From: Brachionus koreanus
Lineage: Eukaryota > Rotifera > Eurotatoria > Ploima > Brachionidae
DNA length: 64,000 nucleotides
Reading direction: 5' to 3'
Assembly (NCBI GenBank): GCA_016987375.1
Contig: PJRA01000005.1
Span: 2,873,952 to 2,937,951 of the forward strand
The position numbers and the translations under genes are program-made. Below are positions 26,201-39,706 of this stretch, one piece after another. The notes under the pieces were generated by a model. That model ran no database searches. It was not told where the DNA came from and saw nothing but the letters and a program-made list of their open reading frames with translations. Numbering within the stretch: the first letter of the stretch is position 1; every line of letters begins with the position of its first letter.

Positions 26201-26577
26201 TTTTAATAAAAATTAAACATTTTTTTTACATAGATAAGCCAATTTTTGTATCTTTCACGCAAATTGTGCAATACAGAAGCATCATTTAGATATGTTAAAT
26301 CGGCCATATCATCACACTTATCGTACTTGGGTGGGTTCATCTGTTGTAAATCATCTCTTTTAACAGTAACCGACTCACCTTTGCTTGTTTTGACAGTGAC
26401 TTGATCACCTTTTTCACTCTGTAACTCACAAGCCAAAAATCCTTCATTTTTGTCTGGTAACCAAAAATTCTTTTTGCCATCGAAGGGTCTAGCCTGAGCT
26501 TTGATTTTTTCCTCTGATGACACAAGTAAATACTTTAGAGATTCAACAACCTCTGGGTCGTTTAGATTAGCAAGCAT
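20233..26577 (-). CDS. Muscle myosin II heavy chain, copy A
   Basis: 1953 aa from ten exons (5' to 3'): 26577-26230, 26171-25987, 25929-25830, 25779-25678, 25628-25466, 25408-22672, 22614-20943, 20890-20756, 20706-20350, 20295-20233. SH3-like N-terminus, then motor with P-loop GESGAGKT (about residues 179-186), switch I NNNSSRF, switch [17 protein letters not shown], loop 2 [13 protein letters not shown] and SH helix [22 protein letters not shown] motifs, the invariant-proline region [12 protein letters not shown] and a full coiled-coil rod follow. The tailpiece ends [15 protein letters not shown]. It assembles into thick filaments and moves actin. Its N-terminus ([10 protein letters not shown]), converter and lever segment ([17 protein letters not shown]) differ from B and C, and loop 1 has one extra codon ([10 protein letters not shown]). 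An intron between exons 6 and 7 falls after about codon 1211, unlike B or C. Confidence 0.95.
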
Positions 26578-26658
26578 ATTTCTCTCTCTTGTTTTAAGAA
26601 AATTTTCTTTTATTACTTTTAAAAACTTTTAAGATGAATATTTATTTCAACTAACGGT

Positions 26659-26666
26659 ATTTATAA
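26659..26666 (-). promoter_or_regulatory. Possible TATA box of MHC-A
   Basis: Minus-strand TATAAATA about 82 nt upstream of the ATG. The leader between them has an AG-rich stretch (AGAGAGAGAAAT) directly before the ATG, and the AACAAG before it could be a splice acceptor, so a non-coding first exon is also possible. In DNA this A+T-rich, TATA matches are common by chance. Confidence 0.3.
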
Positions 26667-29600
26667 GTAAATTGTTGAGATAATTGAGCTTGAGTTCTAT
26701 GGTTTTGCTTAAATAACAACATAAAGCAGCATTCAACTACAAAGAAATTTGATTAATTATTGATAGGAAGAACTATAGTTCGCTTTTGAGCTTTTTTTTG
26801 CTCGTATTCAACATAAAGATTAGCAATTAAGGTGATTAAGCGAATTGGTAGTTTATTATCTCAGTTTGTTTTTGCTATTAGAGAAGCTCGTTTTCAACCG
26901 AGTTTAATTGAAATAGCTCAAGCATTTGTCATAAATCATTTCTGTAAGAGAATATCTGGTTTTTATTTATCAGTTTAAGATATTCGATATTTACGAGGAG
27001 TAATTAAATAATTTATATTCCATTTAACCATTATAGACTGCTGGTAATTGATTTCAAGCAATACTTTATCAAATATTATTAATTTCAAGCAGATATTCAA
27101 AAATATATGTTAGCTTTGAAAATAAATAAATAGTTTATTTGATAAAAAAACTCTCATTGATACTTAATTTAATTTAATTCTGGCCTTTTATGGAAATCAA
27201 TTGCTCATTTATTTGAAGTTTTAAATAGCTTCCAGATTTTTTAACTCAACGAAAAACTTAGGCAACGCTGTTCAAATCTAATTGAAAGCTTCAAAAGGTA
27301 CTAAGATTCAATTTGGGTAATAACTTCCTAATGTTAAGAAATTTAAAATTATTTTTCTATCATTTAATAAATTGAGCTAATAAAAGTTAAAATTGTTTTT
27401 TATTATTTTTTAAATCTAATTAATTAAAGAATTTTTTTACTATTTAACAGTGAGTTAACAAAATTTAGCGAGAAAATTTAATTTGTTTTTAAAGAACCGA
27501 AATCAATAAAAAGGAAATGAGTCGTTAAATTTTAATTTGGCTTAAGGTGAGTTTTTAATCTTTTCAAATAGAAATCATAGCTAAATAAACAAGTCTAAAT
27601 AGCCGTTAAAAATTCAATTAAGAACAATTTAATATTTTACCGTAGAAGAATTGTTTATTGATTTTTTTTTTCCAAGAAAAAATAATTAATAAAAATTAAG
27701 AATAATCAAAAGGTATTAATTTTTTTTAATTTAATAATTCTACTTCAAAAATATTTTGTTGAGTCATAAAATTTTGCGTTTTTTAAAAGGATGAATATTT
27801 TTGATTTTAGCTTCTTTGTAATTCTTAAATCTTAATTCATCTTATTTATTTAAATAAACGGAATTGAATTATCTTTATAATGATATGTCTAAATCTATAT
27901 TTATTTAATTTCATTAAATGAAAAATTTAAATGAAAATTTTGAATTAAAATGTGCTTAAAGTAAAAAGGTCTCAAGATTGGTTCAAAAAATTTAAAAGTT
28001 GTTAAACGAGCCTTCAGAAAGAGAAAGGGCCAGATAGACATACAAATGTCAAGCAAAATGCTCTGAGTACGGCGAGCATAGTAGTGGCCAATTATCAAAT
28101 GAGCTTTACAAATCTGAATTGACGATATCTCGTCACTTTTATTTAGTTAACAAAGCTAATAGACATTGTCCAGTTGTTCCTCATTATTTGATATAATTCG
28201 ATATTCAACCACGACAAAGATATGTTAGAAACTGCTAAAATCCTTTTTGGTCAAACAAAAGCTAAATTTGTTTCTTTATTAAAATGCAAGATCTCATTCA
28301 GCTCGAAGATCAATGGCAAATTAGAAGAGCTGGAAGGAATCGAACTTCTTTCTTATTCTGCATATGTAAGAAGAAGTATCTTCTTCAGATTATCATCTTT
28401 TTTGCATAATGGCTCATTTTCAGAGGAAGGCTTTTTACTAAAACCAAAACCAAGTTGAAGAAGAGGGTCGTAACCATTTTGGTTTCAATGGCCGTGAATG
28501 GTAAGAGAGAGGAATCGAACTACTCGCTGAAAGATGAATATAGATAATTGAACAAAATTTTTTATATTTTGAAAATTAGCTAACTATTGCCTGTTTTTTA
28601 AAAAACAAAAAATGTTAAAAAAACGCAAAATATTTTTACTCATCAAAATTAAAAAATTGATTAAAAGGAATAATATTGTTATAAGGGTAGTTAATTAATG
28701 TTAAATTTAAAAAAGAAACTTGAATTAACTTAAATGAAAATTCTTAAAATTTTTACATAAAAAATTATAGTTAAAAAATTTATTTCAAATAGATTTAATT
28801 CAATAATTTCTAATAAATAAATTTTTTTAACATAAAAAGGGCTTTGAGAAATATAAAGAAAATAATTTTTTTAAGTTTAGAAGAAAAGAAAATTGGTTGA
28901 TATCAAATATTTGATGAAAACTGAAATTAATAGTTAAATTTAGATGAACATTATTGTTATAAACTTTTTTTTTATTATAATAATAAAAACAGAATCATTT
29001 ATTAATCTTAATAATAAAAAAATACTGCACTAAAGTTTGCATCTTGTAGCTTTTTATAGATATAAAAAATGTCACGAATTGAATTTTCATTAAAATTTGT
29101 TTGCATATGAACCTTTCATTATCATTAAAAGGTTTACAATATTAAAATCATTATTAAACAAAAATAAAAATCTTCTTACTTCTTTTCAAATGTAACTTTT
29201 TTTATGTAAAAAACAAAACTAAAAATTTGAATAAAATTTCAACCAATTTAAAAAAAAAAAGACTAATATCTTAGTAATAAATTCACTAAAAAATGTTTTT
29301 CAACATTTTGAAGCTTTTTTCATATTGAAGTTGAAAATCTATAAAAATTGGATTGTAAAACATTAAATTTTTTTCAAATTTTTAGCCAGATAAATTTTTT
29401 ATAACAATTTTTTGTTTTGTTTTTTTCCTTTTTATACTAGTTCTCTAAGTCAAGTATCCTTAATTGGAATGAATTAATTAGAATGTAAAGCGTTCAATAC
29501 TTTTGTTAAAAATTTGTTCTTCCCCAAAATAAACAACTATGAAATACGATACTCAAAAAGTTGCTAAAATAATTAGTAAAGAAATGAAAATCTGTTTTTT

Positions 29601-30290
29601 TTTCATAAGCAATTAACATCTTCATATTATTGGTTTGCTTTGATTTAAAAGCTTTGAAGAACAAAAAAAACTTATATTCCAAAAATAGTATGCAGTATTT
29701 TCTTTCAGTTCATTTCCATTTAAATTTTTATTTATTCATTACGAATTTGCTTATATTATCAGTTAAAACCATTCTATATTTTCAAGAAAAGTTGTTTAAG
29801 AAAATAAAAGAATTTAAAGGACAAATTATCATTTTAAATAATTAATTATGATATTTTATTTATTTATCTAATTCAATAAATGGCAAAAGGCAAATTTTAA
29901 ATATAGTAAAATTTAGTTTCAAAAATCAATTAATTGATTTAAAAATCAAAAATTAAAAAAAATTAAAAAATATAAATTGAATTCTCGGTAATTATGACTT
30001 AAATAAGATAAGCGTAAATTTAGTCGTATTTTATCTCTAGGACACTGAGCTAAGTAACTCATTAACTTTTCCAATGCAATTTATTCCTTCTTCAAGTCAT
30101 GTCCTTATTTTTTTCTTGCTATTTCACTTCTATATGCCATATCATGTATACTTTTATTGATATTGATCACTAGTTTACAAGCCTTAATCAATTCATAGGT
30201 TTTCATAATTCGTCCTTCAGTTAGCGTCTCAAGAGAGCTTATTATCAAATTTTTATTTAGTTCTACTTTTTTACGTTCACGTTCACGTTA
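26667..30290. other. Intergenic, upstream of MHC-A
   Basis: No gene recognised. The 78-codon frame at 28222-28458 (+) and the 71-codon frame at 29630-29845 (+) resemble no family and have no splice context. Upstream muscle enhancers for MHC-A could lie here, but nothing readable supports a specific site. Confidence 0.5.
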
Positions 30291-30570
30291 TTTATTCAAT
30301 GAGCAGTCTAGTTTCTCATGAGCCTATCAATAAGCTTATATTGTCTATTTGTCAAGCATGCATCAATACTTTCAAGATTAAGTGCAAAAGAAAGTGGTGT
30401 ATTTCTACATGATCTCTTGAGGACAATAATTGTTTTTAAATTATTTGACTCAGTTGTTTGCACTTTGCAGATATTATTGTTGTTTAACATGGTTAAATCA
30501 AGACCAAATAAAAGCATAGATCGGGCATATAGATAGATAAATGAACTGCAGTGTCATTGAAAACACGTTA

Positions 30571-31510
30571 CTAATAAATATTAGCTAAGGCAGTTAAAAG
30601 ATTATTTTTATCAATAGCGTTTTTGAATGGATTAAGAAATTTTGTTTTTTTTAATTCACATGGTAATTTGTTCGAGATATTGACTATTCTGCTATTGAAA
30701 AAATTGGATCGTTGTTGATTTGATTTTACTAATTCTTTGATGTAATTATATTGTCTATCATTTCTATTAGACACCAAGGGTTTCCTGTACCAATTAATAC
30801 ATTCCATTTTATTTATTTCTTTATATTTCTGGATTAAGTCACCTCTAATGAGTCTCAATTTTAGGCTATTTAAACCCATATTCATACACCTTTCTTCATT
30901 TAAATATCGAGTTAATTTAGGTATTTTAGTTAACCTATGTTGAATATCTTCTAATTTTTTTATATCTTTTAATAAATATGGTGACCATACAGGTATAGCA
31001 TATTCAAGGTTTGGTCTGATATAACAAGTATATAGTCTTTTCCATATAGCAGTATCACGTGTTTTAAAAGTTTTCTTCAATATACCAAGCATTCTGTTAC
31101 TTTTATTAGCACCTGCTATATACTGATCTTCAAATTTTAGGTTATTTTTAATAAGGATTCCTAAATCTTTTTCTAAGTTTGTTTAGTCACTTCAATTTGT
31201 TTGTCGTTATCATTTAAATAATATTTGAATTCGTTGTTGTTCTTACCAATATACATTACTTTATATTTATTAAAATTTAATTTAATTAACCATTTATTTG
31301 ACCATTCTGTTATTTTATTTAAATCTTCTTGTAATGATTTTGCTTCTAATTTGTTTGTTACTACATCAAAAATTTTTGTATCATCGGCATATTTTTCGCA
31401 TTAACTTGACAAGTCCTTACTTAAATCATTGATAAATATATTAAATAAAGTCGGTCCTAAAACAAAACCCTGTGTTACACCACTTGTTACATCTGTCCAT
31501 ATGTTGAATA
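30571..31510 (-). pseudogene. Non-LTR retrotransposon reverse transcriptase, broken
   Basis: The minus strand carries reverse transcriptase motifs in order: [20 protein letters not shown] (family consensus GVPQGSVLGPLLFxxYxNDL), the catalytic YADD at 31391-31380, a thumb region with ANKSNRMLGILKKTF, YIRPNLEYAIPVWSPYL, and the C-terminal NxRIVNxxNKLP. A TAA at 31401-31403 interrupts the frame just before YADD. A frameshift near 31180-31190 separates the middle from the last intact 173 codons (31092-30571). The 5' part, including the endonuclease, is missing. The order and the IQxRxTK segment fit the CR1/jockey group. It is inactive. Confidence 0.8.
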
Positions 31511-31605
31511 TAATAATGCTTTCTCTCGATTGTCCTAGTCAGCTGTAATAATACTTCTGCGCAGATTAAGCATTGTGAGATTGATTCTCTTCTTTTCGTT
31601 TTTTC

Positions 31606-31905
31606 ATAATATGAGCACTATTTAATTTTCTGTTTATTAGGATGAATTTTATTCATTTGAGTCAATATAAGCCCATTCAATAATCCTAATTTTGTTCTCT
31701 GCGTTCCGAACAAAATTAAGCTGTTTTGTTCAAATTTAAATATATCGATCGCTTTTGAATTCTCTATCACATGTCCCAATTTTTGCAGCTTTTTTTAGGT
31801 ATTACTAATCAAGAGAATATTAGCAGCGTACATAAGCATGTCAACGCTAATTTCACCAATAATTACACCTAATTTAATTTTCTCAATTTTCAATAATTCC
31901 TCTTT
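31606..31905 (-). pseudogene. Second reverse transcriptase fragment, catalytic site lost
   Basis: Minus-strand reading gives ISVDMLMYAANILLISNT at about 31865-31800, then a stop, then KKLQKLGHVIENS and LILFGTQRTKLG. This fits the YADDxLLIS region of non-LTR reverse transcriptases with the two catalytic Asp replaced (YADD to YAAN). It is a different element from the copy just downstream, which still has YADD. It abuts one arm of the inverted repeat at 31906-32266. Confidence 0.55.
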
Positions 31906-32266
31906 TCCCTCGTTCGATATTGCAGCCTCAAAATTTGAAATACAACTTTGGCGCAGGCTTTATACACCATCACGTCCATGTTATTCTTAACTTACACAGC
32001 ATGCGTATAAAGTATTTCGTGTCTTGGATCACGAATTGTTTTGTTTAATTTGTAATGATATTCAAAAAAAATTAATTAATAATTAATAATTTTAGACAGA
32101 AATTCTTATATTGATGCTGCATTAAATTAAAAAAGTTTACTTAAAAGGCGATCAAAGACCCGAAATACAACTTATTCGCATGCTGTGTTAGTTAAGAATG
32201 TTTTAAGATGGACAAGATGGTGTATAAAGCCTGCGGGTTTTGAGGCTGCAATATCGAACGAGGGAG
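31906..32266. repeat. Large inverted repeat, arms about 120 bp
   Basis: Arm 1 (31906-32030) and arm 2 (32150-32266) are imperfect reverse complements. Both contain CTCGTTCGATATTGCAGCC, GGCTTTATACACCATC and CACAGCATGCG (as read in arm 1 and in the reverse of arm 2). A 119-nt A+T-rich spacer separates them. The outer end of arm 1 continues into the reverse-transcriptase relic. The likely origin is two opposed copies of the same element, or an insertion with inversion. Confidence 0.65.
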
Positions 32267-33328
32267 AACGGTAATTATTTTATTAAAAAAAAAAATTTTT
32301 TTTAGATTAATTAGAATGAATGGAAAAAAACTTACTGAAAAATTAATTCAATTTTGAAAACATTATCGAAGCATAACATGTAAATTAAATTTTAAAAAAA
32401 ATATATACTAGTTAAATAAAGAATGAAAAATTACAAATCTAAGGTTCAAGCAATTTATCAAATCAAGGAATTTATGCAAAATAGAGACAGGCAATAAAAA
32501 AAAAAGAAATTTCTGATAACTCAACTATTTTCAACATTTTAAATTCAGGTAATCATCGGTTTTTCTGCAAATCTATTCAATGAAATCTTCAAAAAAACTA
32601 AATGTGTTTTTTTTAATTTATTTTTAAATTTTTTAAGAAAAAAATCAATTTTTCTGAAAAAAAAACACATTTTTAAATTTTGGAAAAAAACAACAACATA
32701 TTTTACTAACTAAATTAACTAATTCGAGAAACAAAAATAATAACCTAGAAGAAAAAATAGAAGATAGGATGACAAAGATAAAAAGTATAAAAGCATTTAT
32801 GTTTTTGGATTTGTTGTAAGTTTATTTCCTTTGAATTAACAAGAAAAAAACTCTCGATAAGTTTCCTAATAATCTATTGTTATTTGGTCAGTCAGTAATA
32901 TTTTCTTAGGACTTGTGATTCATTTTCGGAAAGCAAATATTCTTGTTCGAAAGCTGTAGGCTAGTGCTTGAGTTCAAAAGAAGAATTGTAAAGAAAAGAA
33001 AGATTATATTATTTTTAAAATCAATTAAACTGTAATTAATGCAAATATAAATTATAAAAAGTTGCATGACCATTCATTAAAAGCTAAATGTTCTTCATGG
33101 AAAAGAATATTCTTCAAGGCATTCTTTTCCGTTATTTTCGATTATCATTCTTATATATCAAAGCTATGCAATATTTCATAGCTAAATAAGAATAAATAAA
33201 TTTTTTAAAATTAAACAAGATAAATAAAAGATATTGAATAAAATGAAAAGTTAAAGGTTTAAATTTTTTATTTAATTAAGGGATATTTTAAACGAAATTG
33301 AGACAATTTTTGAGAAACTAAACTATAT
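32267..33328. other. Intergenic, downstream of MHC-B
   Basis: A+T-rich with poly-A/T runs and no open frame longer than noise. I see no recognisable feature up to the MHC-B poly(A) signals. A second minus-strand AATAAA lies at 33267-33272. Confidence 0.5.
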
Positions 33329-33334
33329 TTTATT
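33329..33334 (-). promoter_or_regulatory. Poly(A) signal of MHC-B
   Basis: Minus-strand AATAAA 29 nt after the MHC-B stop (33364-33366). A second at 33267-33272 could serve as an alternative. Confidence 0.45.
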
Positions 33335-33363
33335 CGGAAATTTGATTATGAAACTATTACGAT

Positions 33364-36300
33364 CTAGTTTCTTCTTACTGAACCAGCTCTAAATGGTATA
33401 GCACTTGCTGCACGAACTTGTTGTTGTTCTCTCTATTTAAAAATAAAACAAAAATGTAAGAGATAAGATTATGAAATTGATTTAATTGGAAAATATTTAC
33501 TTGTGGAGAGGAGTTTCTTGCAGCAGAAACAGTGCTACGATTTTTGGCTCTTTGCTTGTTTAGTTGATTTTCAGCTTGACCTGCTCTTTCTTCTGCATCT
33601 TCAAGCTCGTGTTGAGCTTTTCTGAACTTGGCTAGATTGACAGCAGCTATTTCTTCAGCTTCTTCAACTTGTCTCTTGTATACTTTCAATTTATTCTGTA
33701 ATTTTTCAACTAAATCCTGTAATCTAGCTTGATTTTTTCTGTCTTCTTCAGCTTGGAAGGCTAATTCTTTTAATCTTCTATCATTCTTTCTAACTTCTTT
33801 CAAAGTTTCTTGATGATGTCTTTGTTCAATGTCCAACTCGGATTCTAATTCATGAATCTAAGATTTTTTCAAAAAAAAATAATATAACAATAAGAAGTAA
33901 TAAAATAAACGTTTTAAGGTAAACAACCTTTTGTTCTAGTTTTTGAATTATTCTTTTGCCTCCTTTAAGAGCATTGGCTTCAGCTTCATCTAATCTAACT
34001 TGTAAATCTTTGACCTGTTGTTCAAGTGATTTTCTTAGTTTTTCAACATTAACACTATGTTCCTATGATAATGTTGTAAAATAAATAAAATTCAAAAGAT
34101 AAAATTTCTTTATTTTACTTGTTCTAATCGTAATTCTTCAGCGAGTCTAGCTGCATCTGCAGATGCTTTCTTGACTCTCTCTTCTGAATTTTTCAATTCA
34201 GCAATAGCTTCATCCAAATCAGCTTGCATTGTAGCAATATCGCTTTCTAATTTACGTTTTTGAGCACCAAGAGAAGAATTAGCAGCACCTAATTCACTAA
34301 TTCTATCTGCAGCTTCATGTAATTCATTTTCTGCAGCTTTACGAGCTCTTTCTGCTTGTTCGAGAGCCACTCGAATTTCGTCTAATTCTGAAGCTAACAT
34401 GTTAGCACGTCGTTCAGCTTGGGCAGCTGCTTCTCTTGCTTCATCTCTTTGTCTTTGTTCATCTTCAATTTGAGCTTGCATTTCACCAATTGTTTGCTGT
34501 AATTTTTTGTTTACTTTTTGTAAATCAGCATTGGCTCTATTCGAATGATCCAAAGAAATCTCAAGTTCATTGATGTCCGATTCAAGTTTCTTTTTTTGTC
34601 TAATAGCTTCGGCCTTGCCTTTTGTTTCGGCTTCCAAACTAGCTTGCATTGATTCCAAAGCACGTTGATGATTGCGTCTTGTGTTTTCGAATTCTTCTTC
34701 TTTTTCATGTAAACGTCTATCTATTTCTTGTCTAACTTGACTCAATTCTAATTGAGCTCTTAATACTTTGGCCTCTTCTTGTTCCAAAGCACCTTCGGCT
34801 TCTTCCAAAGCAGCTTGCAATTCATCTTTTTCAATTTCAAGTCTTTTTCTTGATTTTTCCAATTCATGAATAGATTTTCCACCTTCGCCTAATTGATCCA
34901 TCAAATCTTTTATTTCATCGGCCAAGTTCTTGTTCTCACGTCTCAATGCTTCAATTGATTCATGACTTTCTTCATATTGAGTTTTCAATTTGAACAACTC
35001 AGTTGAATATTGACGAGCTTCTTTTTGCGATGCTTCCAATTCCAAAGTAATGTCTTCGCATTTTTGTTTCCATTCACCAATCAATTTATCAAATTGTTTT
35101 TGTTTCTTTTCCATGGCAGCAGCATTTGAATTAGCTCTTTCGACATCGACCATTAAATCTTCAACTTCAGCCTGGAGTCTTTGTTTAGTCTTTTCAAGAC
35201 TGTTACATTTAGCCAAAGCTTCTTCAACTTGTTCTTCAGCCTCGGCCAATTTGGCAGCAAGTTTTCTCTTGGCCTCTTCAAGTTCTTCAGCTCTGGCCAA
35301 GCCTTCTATTTCGTACTTAGATCTCCATGAGATCATTTCGCTGTTTACTTTTGCCAATTGTTTTTGAAGATCGGCTTTAGCTTCATGTTCTTCCTCGAAT
35401 TGTTCTCTCACTTGATCTAAATCTTGAGACAAGTTTCTTAGCTGTTGAGCCAAAGCACTCTTAGCTCGAGCTTCTTCCTCAGCTGTTCGTTTAGCATCTT
35501 CAATTTGGGCTTGCAATTGTTGTTTGGTTTTGTTAAATCCACCAATTTGACTCTCTAAATCTTCAAGTTGACCCAATAAGTTAATATTTTCTGATTGTAG
35601 TCTATTTTTTTGCGAATTCAATTCTTGAGCTGAGCGAACAGATTCGTCCAATTTACCATTTAATTCTTGAAGTTGTTGCTCTAATTGTTTAACTAGTTTT
35701 TCAACATTAGCTTTAGCTTTATTTGCATGCTCTGTTTGCATTTTGGCTTCATCAATTTCAGTTTTTATTAGTTGTTTTTCTTTCTCAAGACGATTCTTTG
35801 ATTTTTGCAATTGATCAATTTGTTCGCCCATTTCATTAACAGCATCTTGATGTTTCTTTTTAAGCTGTGCAGTTGTAGCTTCGTGTTGCAAGTTGGCTTC
35901 TTCCAAATCACGTCTCAATTTGGCCAATTCTCCCTCACGTTTTTTGTTCAAATCAAGTTGTGCAGTAGTAGCTCCACCAGCTTCTTCCAATCTCTCATTT
36001 AATTCATCCAATTCACGAGACAAATCAGCTCTTTGCTTTTCAGCCTTGCTCTTTGCTTGTCTCTCAGCTTCAATTTCTTCTAAAGATTCGTCTAATCGCT
36101 GTTGAAGTTCTTTTATCTTTTTGTGCAAATTAGTTACTTGACCATGTTCGTCTTCAACTTTGGCACCTAAATTGTTCAATTCAGCATCTTTACGCTTCAA
36201 ATTGTCTTCCAAATCTTTTTTGAGTCTTTCAACTTCTTCGATTTGAGCTTGCGAGTTTTTCAAATCAGTTTCTAATTTTCTCTTAGCTTTGTCCAAATCT

Positions 36301-39300
36301 GCACGACCTTTCTTTTCTCTTTCCAAATTGTCTTCAGCTTCATCCAATGTTTGCTCAAGTTTTGTTTTAACTTTACTCAAATGATTTACTTTATCTTCTT
36401 CTTGTTGCAATTGTTCAACTGTTTTAGCATTTGTTTCCTCCAAGCGCTTCTTTTCACGAGTTAATTTGGCAATTGTCTCATCTTGATGTGCCATTTCATC
36501 TTGGAGTTTATGAATTTGGTTGTCTTTAGACTTGTTATCACCATCCGATTTGCTCAATTTAGAGCGAACATCATCAATGTCTTTTTTCAAATCATTTATT
36601 TCTTGTTCTAGCTTCTTTTTTTTTGAATTCAAATCGCTTGCAGTTTGCTCTTCATCGCTCAATCTCTCTTCCAAATCTTTAACTTGACCTTCCAAATCAG
36701 CTTTTTGCAATACTAATTTTTGGATTTTTTCTTCTGCATTTCCACTATTGTCTCGTTCAGATTGCAATTGAGTATACAATTCGTTCTTTTCTTTCAACAA
36801 TTTCAAATTGGTCTCTTCCAATTCTTTTCTTAATTTTTCTTCTTTTTCCAACGATTCCTTGATCTTGTTAAATTCTTCTTCTTTAGCTTTGAGTTCATCT
36901 TCTTGTCTAGCAACAGAAAGCAATGGTTTGACTTTGGTGTACAATTTCCACCATGGCCAATTTCTCAAAGACAAATAGGCTTTTATGTTTCGTTGCAACA
37001 CACTCAAAGCCAAACGCTGATCCAACATTTTTTTATACTCTTTCTTCATTAAGTACAATCTGATATTAGATTGTAACATACCGATTATCTTTGACAATGC
37101 AGCATCTCTCAACTCTTCCAAATGACCCAATACACCAGCCTTGAAAAACACTTTTGTATGACCTAGTCTGTACAATTCCTCGCCGAGAGCAATTTCTTTC
37201 AAAATTGCACCAGTTGCTTTAGTTGCATCAACAAATCCTTTAGGTACAGCGTTTGGTGCCAAAATGCTATATCTTTGTTTAAATTCAGCATAAATCATTC
37301 TGTTTGGAAAACCTTTTCGGCAAATACGAATGCCTTCCAATACACCATTACAATGAAGTTGATGCATAACCAAATGAGGATCCAATACTCCACCAGTTTT
37401 AATTTCATTTGGAATAATACAACGAACAAAATGAGGATGAGTTTGTTTCAAGGTATTCATCAATTTATTCAATTGTTCTCTGTGACCAGCTGAAATAGAT
37501 TGCATGCTACCACCTTTTTTGGCTTTTCCTTTTTCTTCTTCTTGACCCATGTCTTGATACAAATGAGACAAAACAGCGTTTGTCTTGCTACCTTTAAAAA
37601 GTGTAGCAACAGTTGTGTTAATAGGATCTTTATTCTTCTCAAGCCAACCACTTACATTATAAGATACAGTACCGGCATAGTGATGCAAGTCAAAATGAGC
37701 CTCAGCTTTTCCTTTAGATGGTTTTGGTTTACCAAAGTTTGGATGTTTTCCCAAATGTTGATTATAAAGTTTTTCTTGAAAGGTCTTATCTGTTGCTTTT
37801 GGTACGATACATTCCTCTTCAAGAATTGAAAAAATACCCATAGGTTTTTCAATCAAATCAATGCAAGCTTGTAAATCCAAACCAAAATTAATCATTTCCC
37901 ATTGAATGCCTTCTCTTTTGTATTCTTCTTGTTCCAACACAAACATGTGATGATTGAAAAATTGTTGTAATCTTTCATTTGTGTAGTTGATACAGATTTG
38001 TTCAAAACCATTATAGTCAAAGATTTCAAAACCAGCAATATCCAATACACCAATAAAGTATTGTCTTTTTGCTTTAACATCCAAAGTAGTATTTACTCTA
38101 TCAACAAGCCATTGAAAAAGACGTGAATAGATGGATTTAGATAAAGCACCAATTGAATTGCAAACTTGATCTTTGTTTTGACCTTTGTTTACATATTCAT
38201 TTCCTACTTTGATTCTTGGTTTCAATAAACCCTTAATCAAATCAGCTGATTCAACACCCAACAAATGAGCGACCTTTTCACACTCTTCAGTACCATCTGT
38301 TTCAGCTTGTTCTTCCCTTGGTCTTTGCTTCCATTTTGAATTACCCCAGTGCATAATAGCACCAGTACATTTAAATAGATCAGATTTTTCTTGTTTGCTA
38401 AAATTCAAAATATCAAAGGCTTCATCAGTTAGTCTCATTTCTTCAGCATCATCAACATTGTCAATAGTGACCATACCTTGCGAGATAAAGTGATACAACT
38501 TTGGATTAGGTTCAACCAACAATTCCTCTTTAAAACAAATATTTTTGGTTAAAATAGTTCTAATTTAATCTAATTTATTTTACTGTGATAATCAGGAAAA
38601 GCATCAGACAGCAATTGATAGAAAATGTGATAATTTCTCTCAGCTGGCTGTTGAAAAGTAACTCTTGACTTCTCAAGCAAATAAGATTCAATATCGGCAC
38701 CAGCAATTTTTCCAGTTGGACCAAAGTGAATACGAATAAATTTACCCTTTTTGATTATTAAAATAATTTTTTTCTTAAAAAAAAGACAAACTTACAAAAC
38801 GAGAAGAGTTGTTATTACGAGTTGTTTTGGCATTGCCATAAGCTTCCAATACTGGATTAGCTGACACAATTTGGTCTTCCAAGTTAGCCTCTTTTTTCTT
38901 TTTTTATTTTTAAAAAATTATTTTATTTAATTTTTTCTTGCTGTAATTTTTCCTTACACCATCATCTTTTTTCGGTGCACCACTTGCAGCAACATAGGCA
39001 AAATACTGAATTACTTTCTTAGTATTCTCTGTTTTACCAGCTCCTGATTCACCACTTGATTAATTATTTAATACAAATTCTTTTTTTTAAAACAAAATTT
39101 TGAAATTTTTATTACGTAATCAACATTGACTGATTCTCTCTATCTCTTAACATGTTTGCATAAGCATTATCAGCAATTGAATACAAATGTGGTGGTACTT
39201 CATTTCTTTTCTTGCCTCTGTACAAACCAACCATTTTCATGGTATAGATTGGCAGTCTTTTGTATGGATTAATAGCCACACAAAATAGACCAGAATAAGT

Positions 39301-39706
39301 CTAATTTTTGAATAAAAAATGTTATTTTAAAAAAAAAAATTAAAATCTTGTAATTTACATAAATAAACCAAGCCTTGTATCTTTCACGTAAATTATGCAA
39401 TACAGAAGCATCATTTAGATAGGTCAAGTCAGCCATATCGTCACACTTGTCAAACTTGGGTGGATTCATTTGATTTATTTGGTCTTTTTTCAGAGTAACT
39501 GTTTCCCCTTTTCCAGTTTTTACTGTTACTTCTTCGCCTTTAGTTCCTTGGATCTCAGCAGCAATAAAACCCTCTGTTTTGTCCGGTATCCAACAATTCT
39601 TTTTACCATCAAAAGGCTGCGCTTGCATTTTGATTCTATCCGCTTGAGGTACCAATAGATACTTAAGAGATTCGACAACCTCTGGATCATTCATATCAGC
39701 ATACAT
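33364..39706 (-). CDS. Muscle myosin II heavy chain, copy B
   Basis: 1954 aa from nine exons (5' to 3'): 39706-39359, 39300-39116, 39054-38958, 38897-38796, 38746-38584, 38527-34119, 34062-33928, 33857-33501, 33432-33364. Every motor landmark is present: [30 protein letters not shown], loop 2 [30 protein letters not shown] and [12 protein letters not shown], then a full heptad rod. Exon 6 is a single 4409-nt block. The intron that splits this region in A and in C, at two different places, is absent here. Loop 1 reads SGAPKKDDG. The tailpiece is [14 protein letters not shown]. Exon 1 is nearly the same as in C, while the proximal rod is closer to A, a mosaic best explained by gene conversion. 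Confidence 0.95.

Noticed and set aside
28330..28540. GGAATCGAAC-like motifs suggesting tRNA T-arms
   Set aside because: No acceptor, D-arm or anticodon arm could be folded around either motif on either strand.
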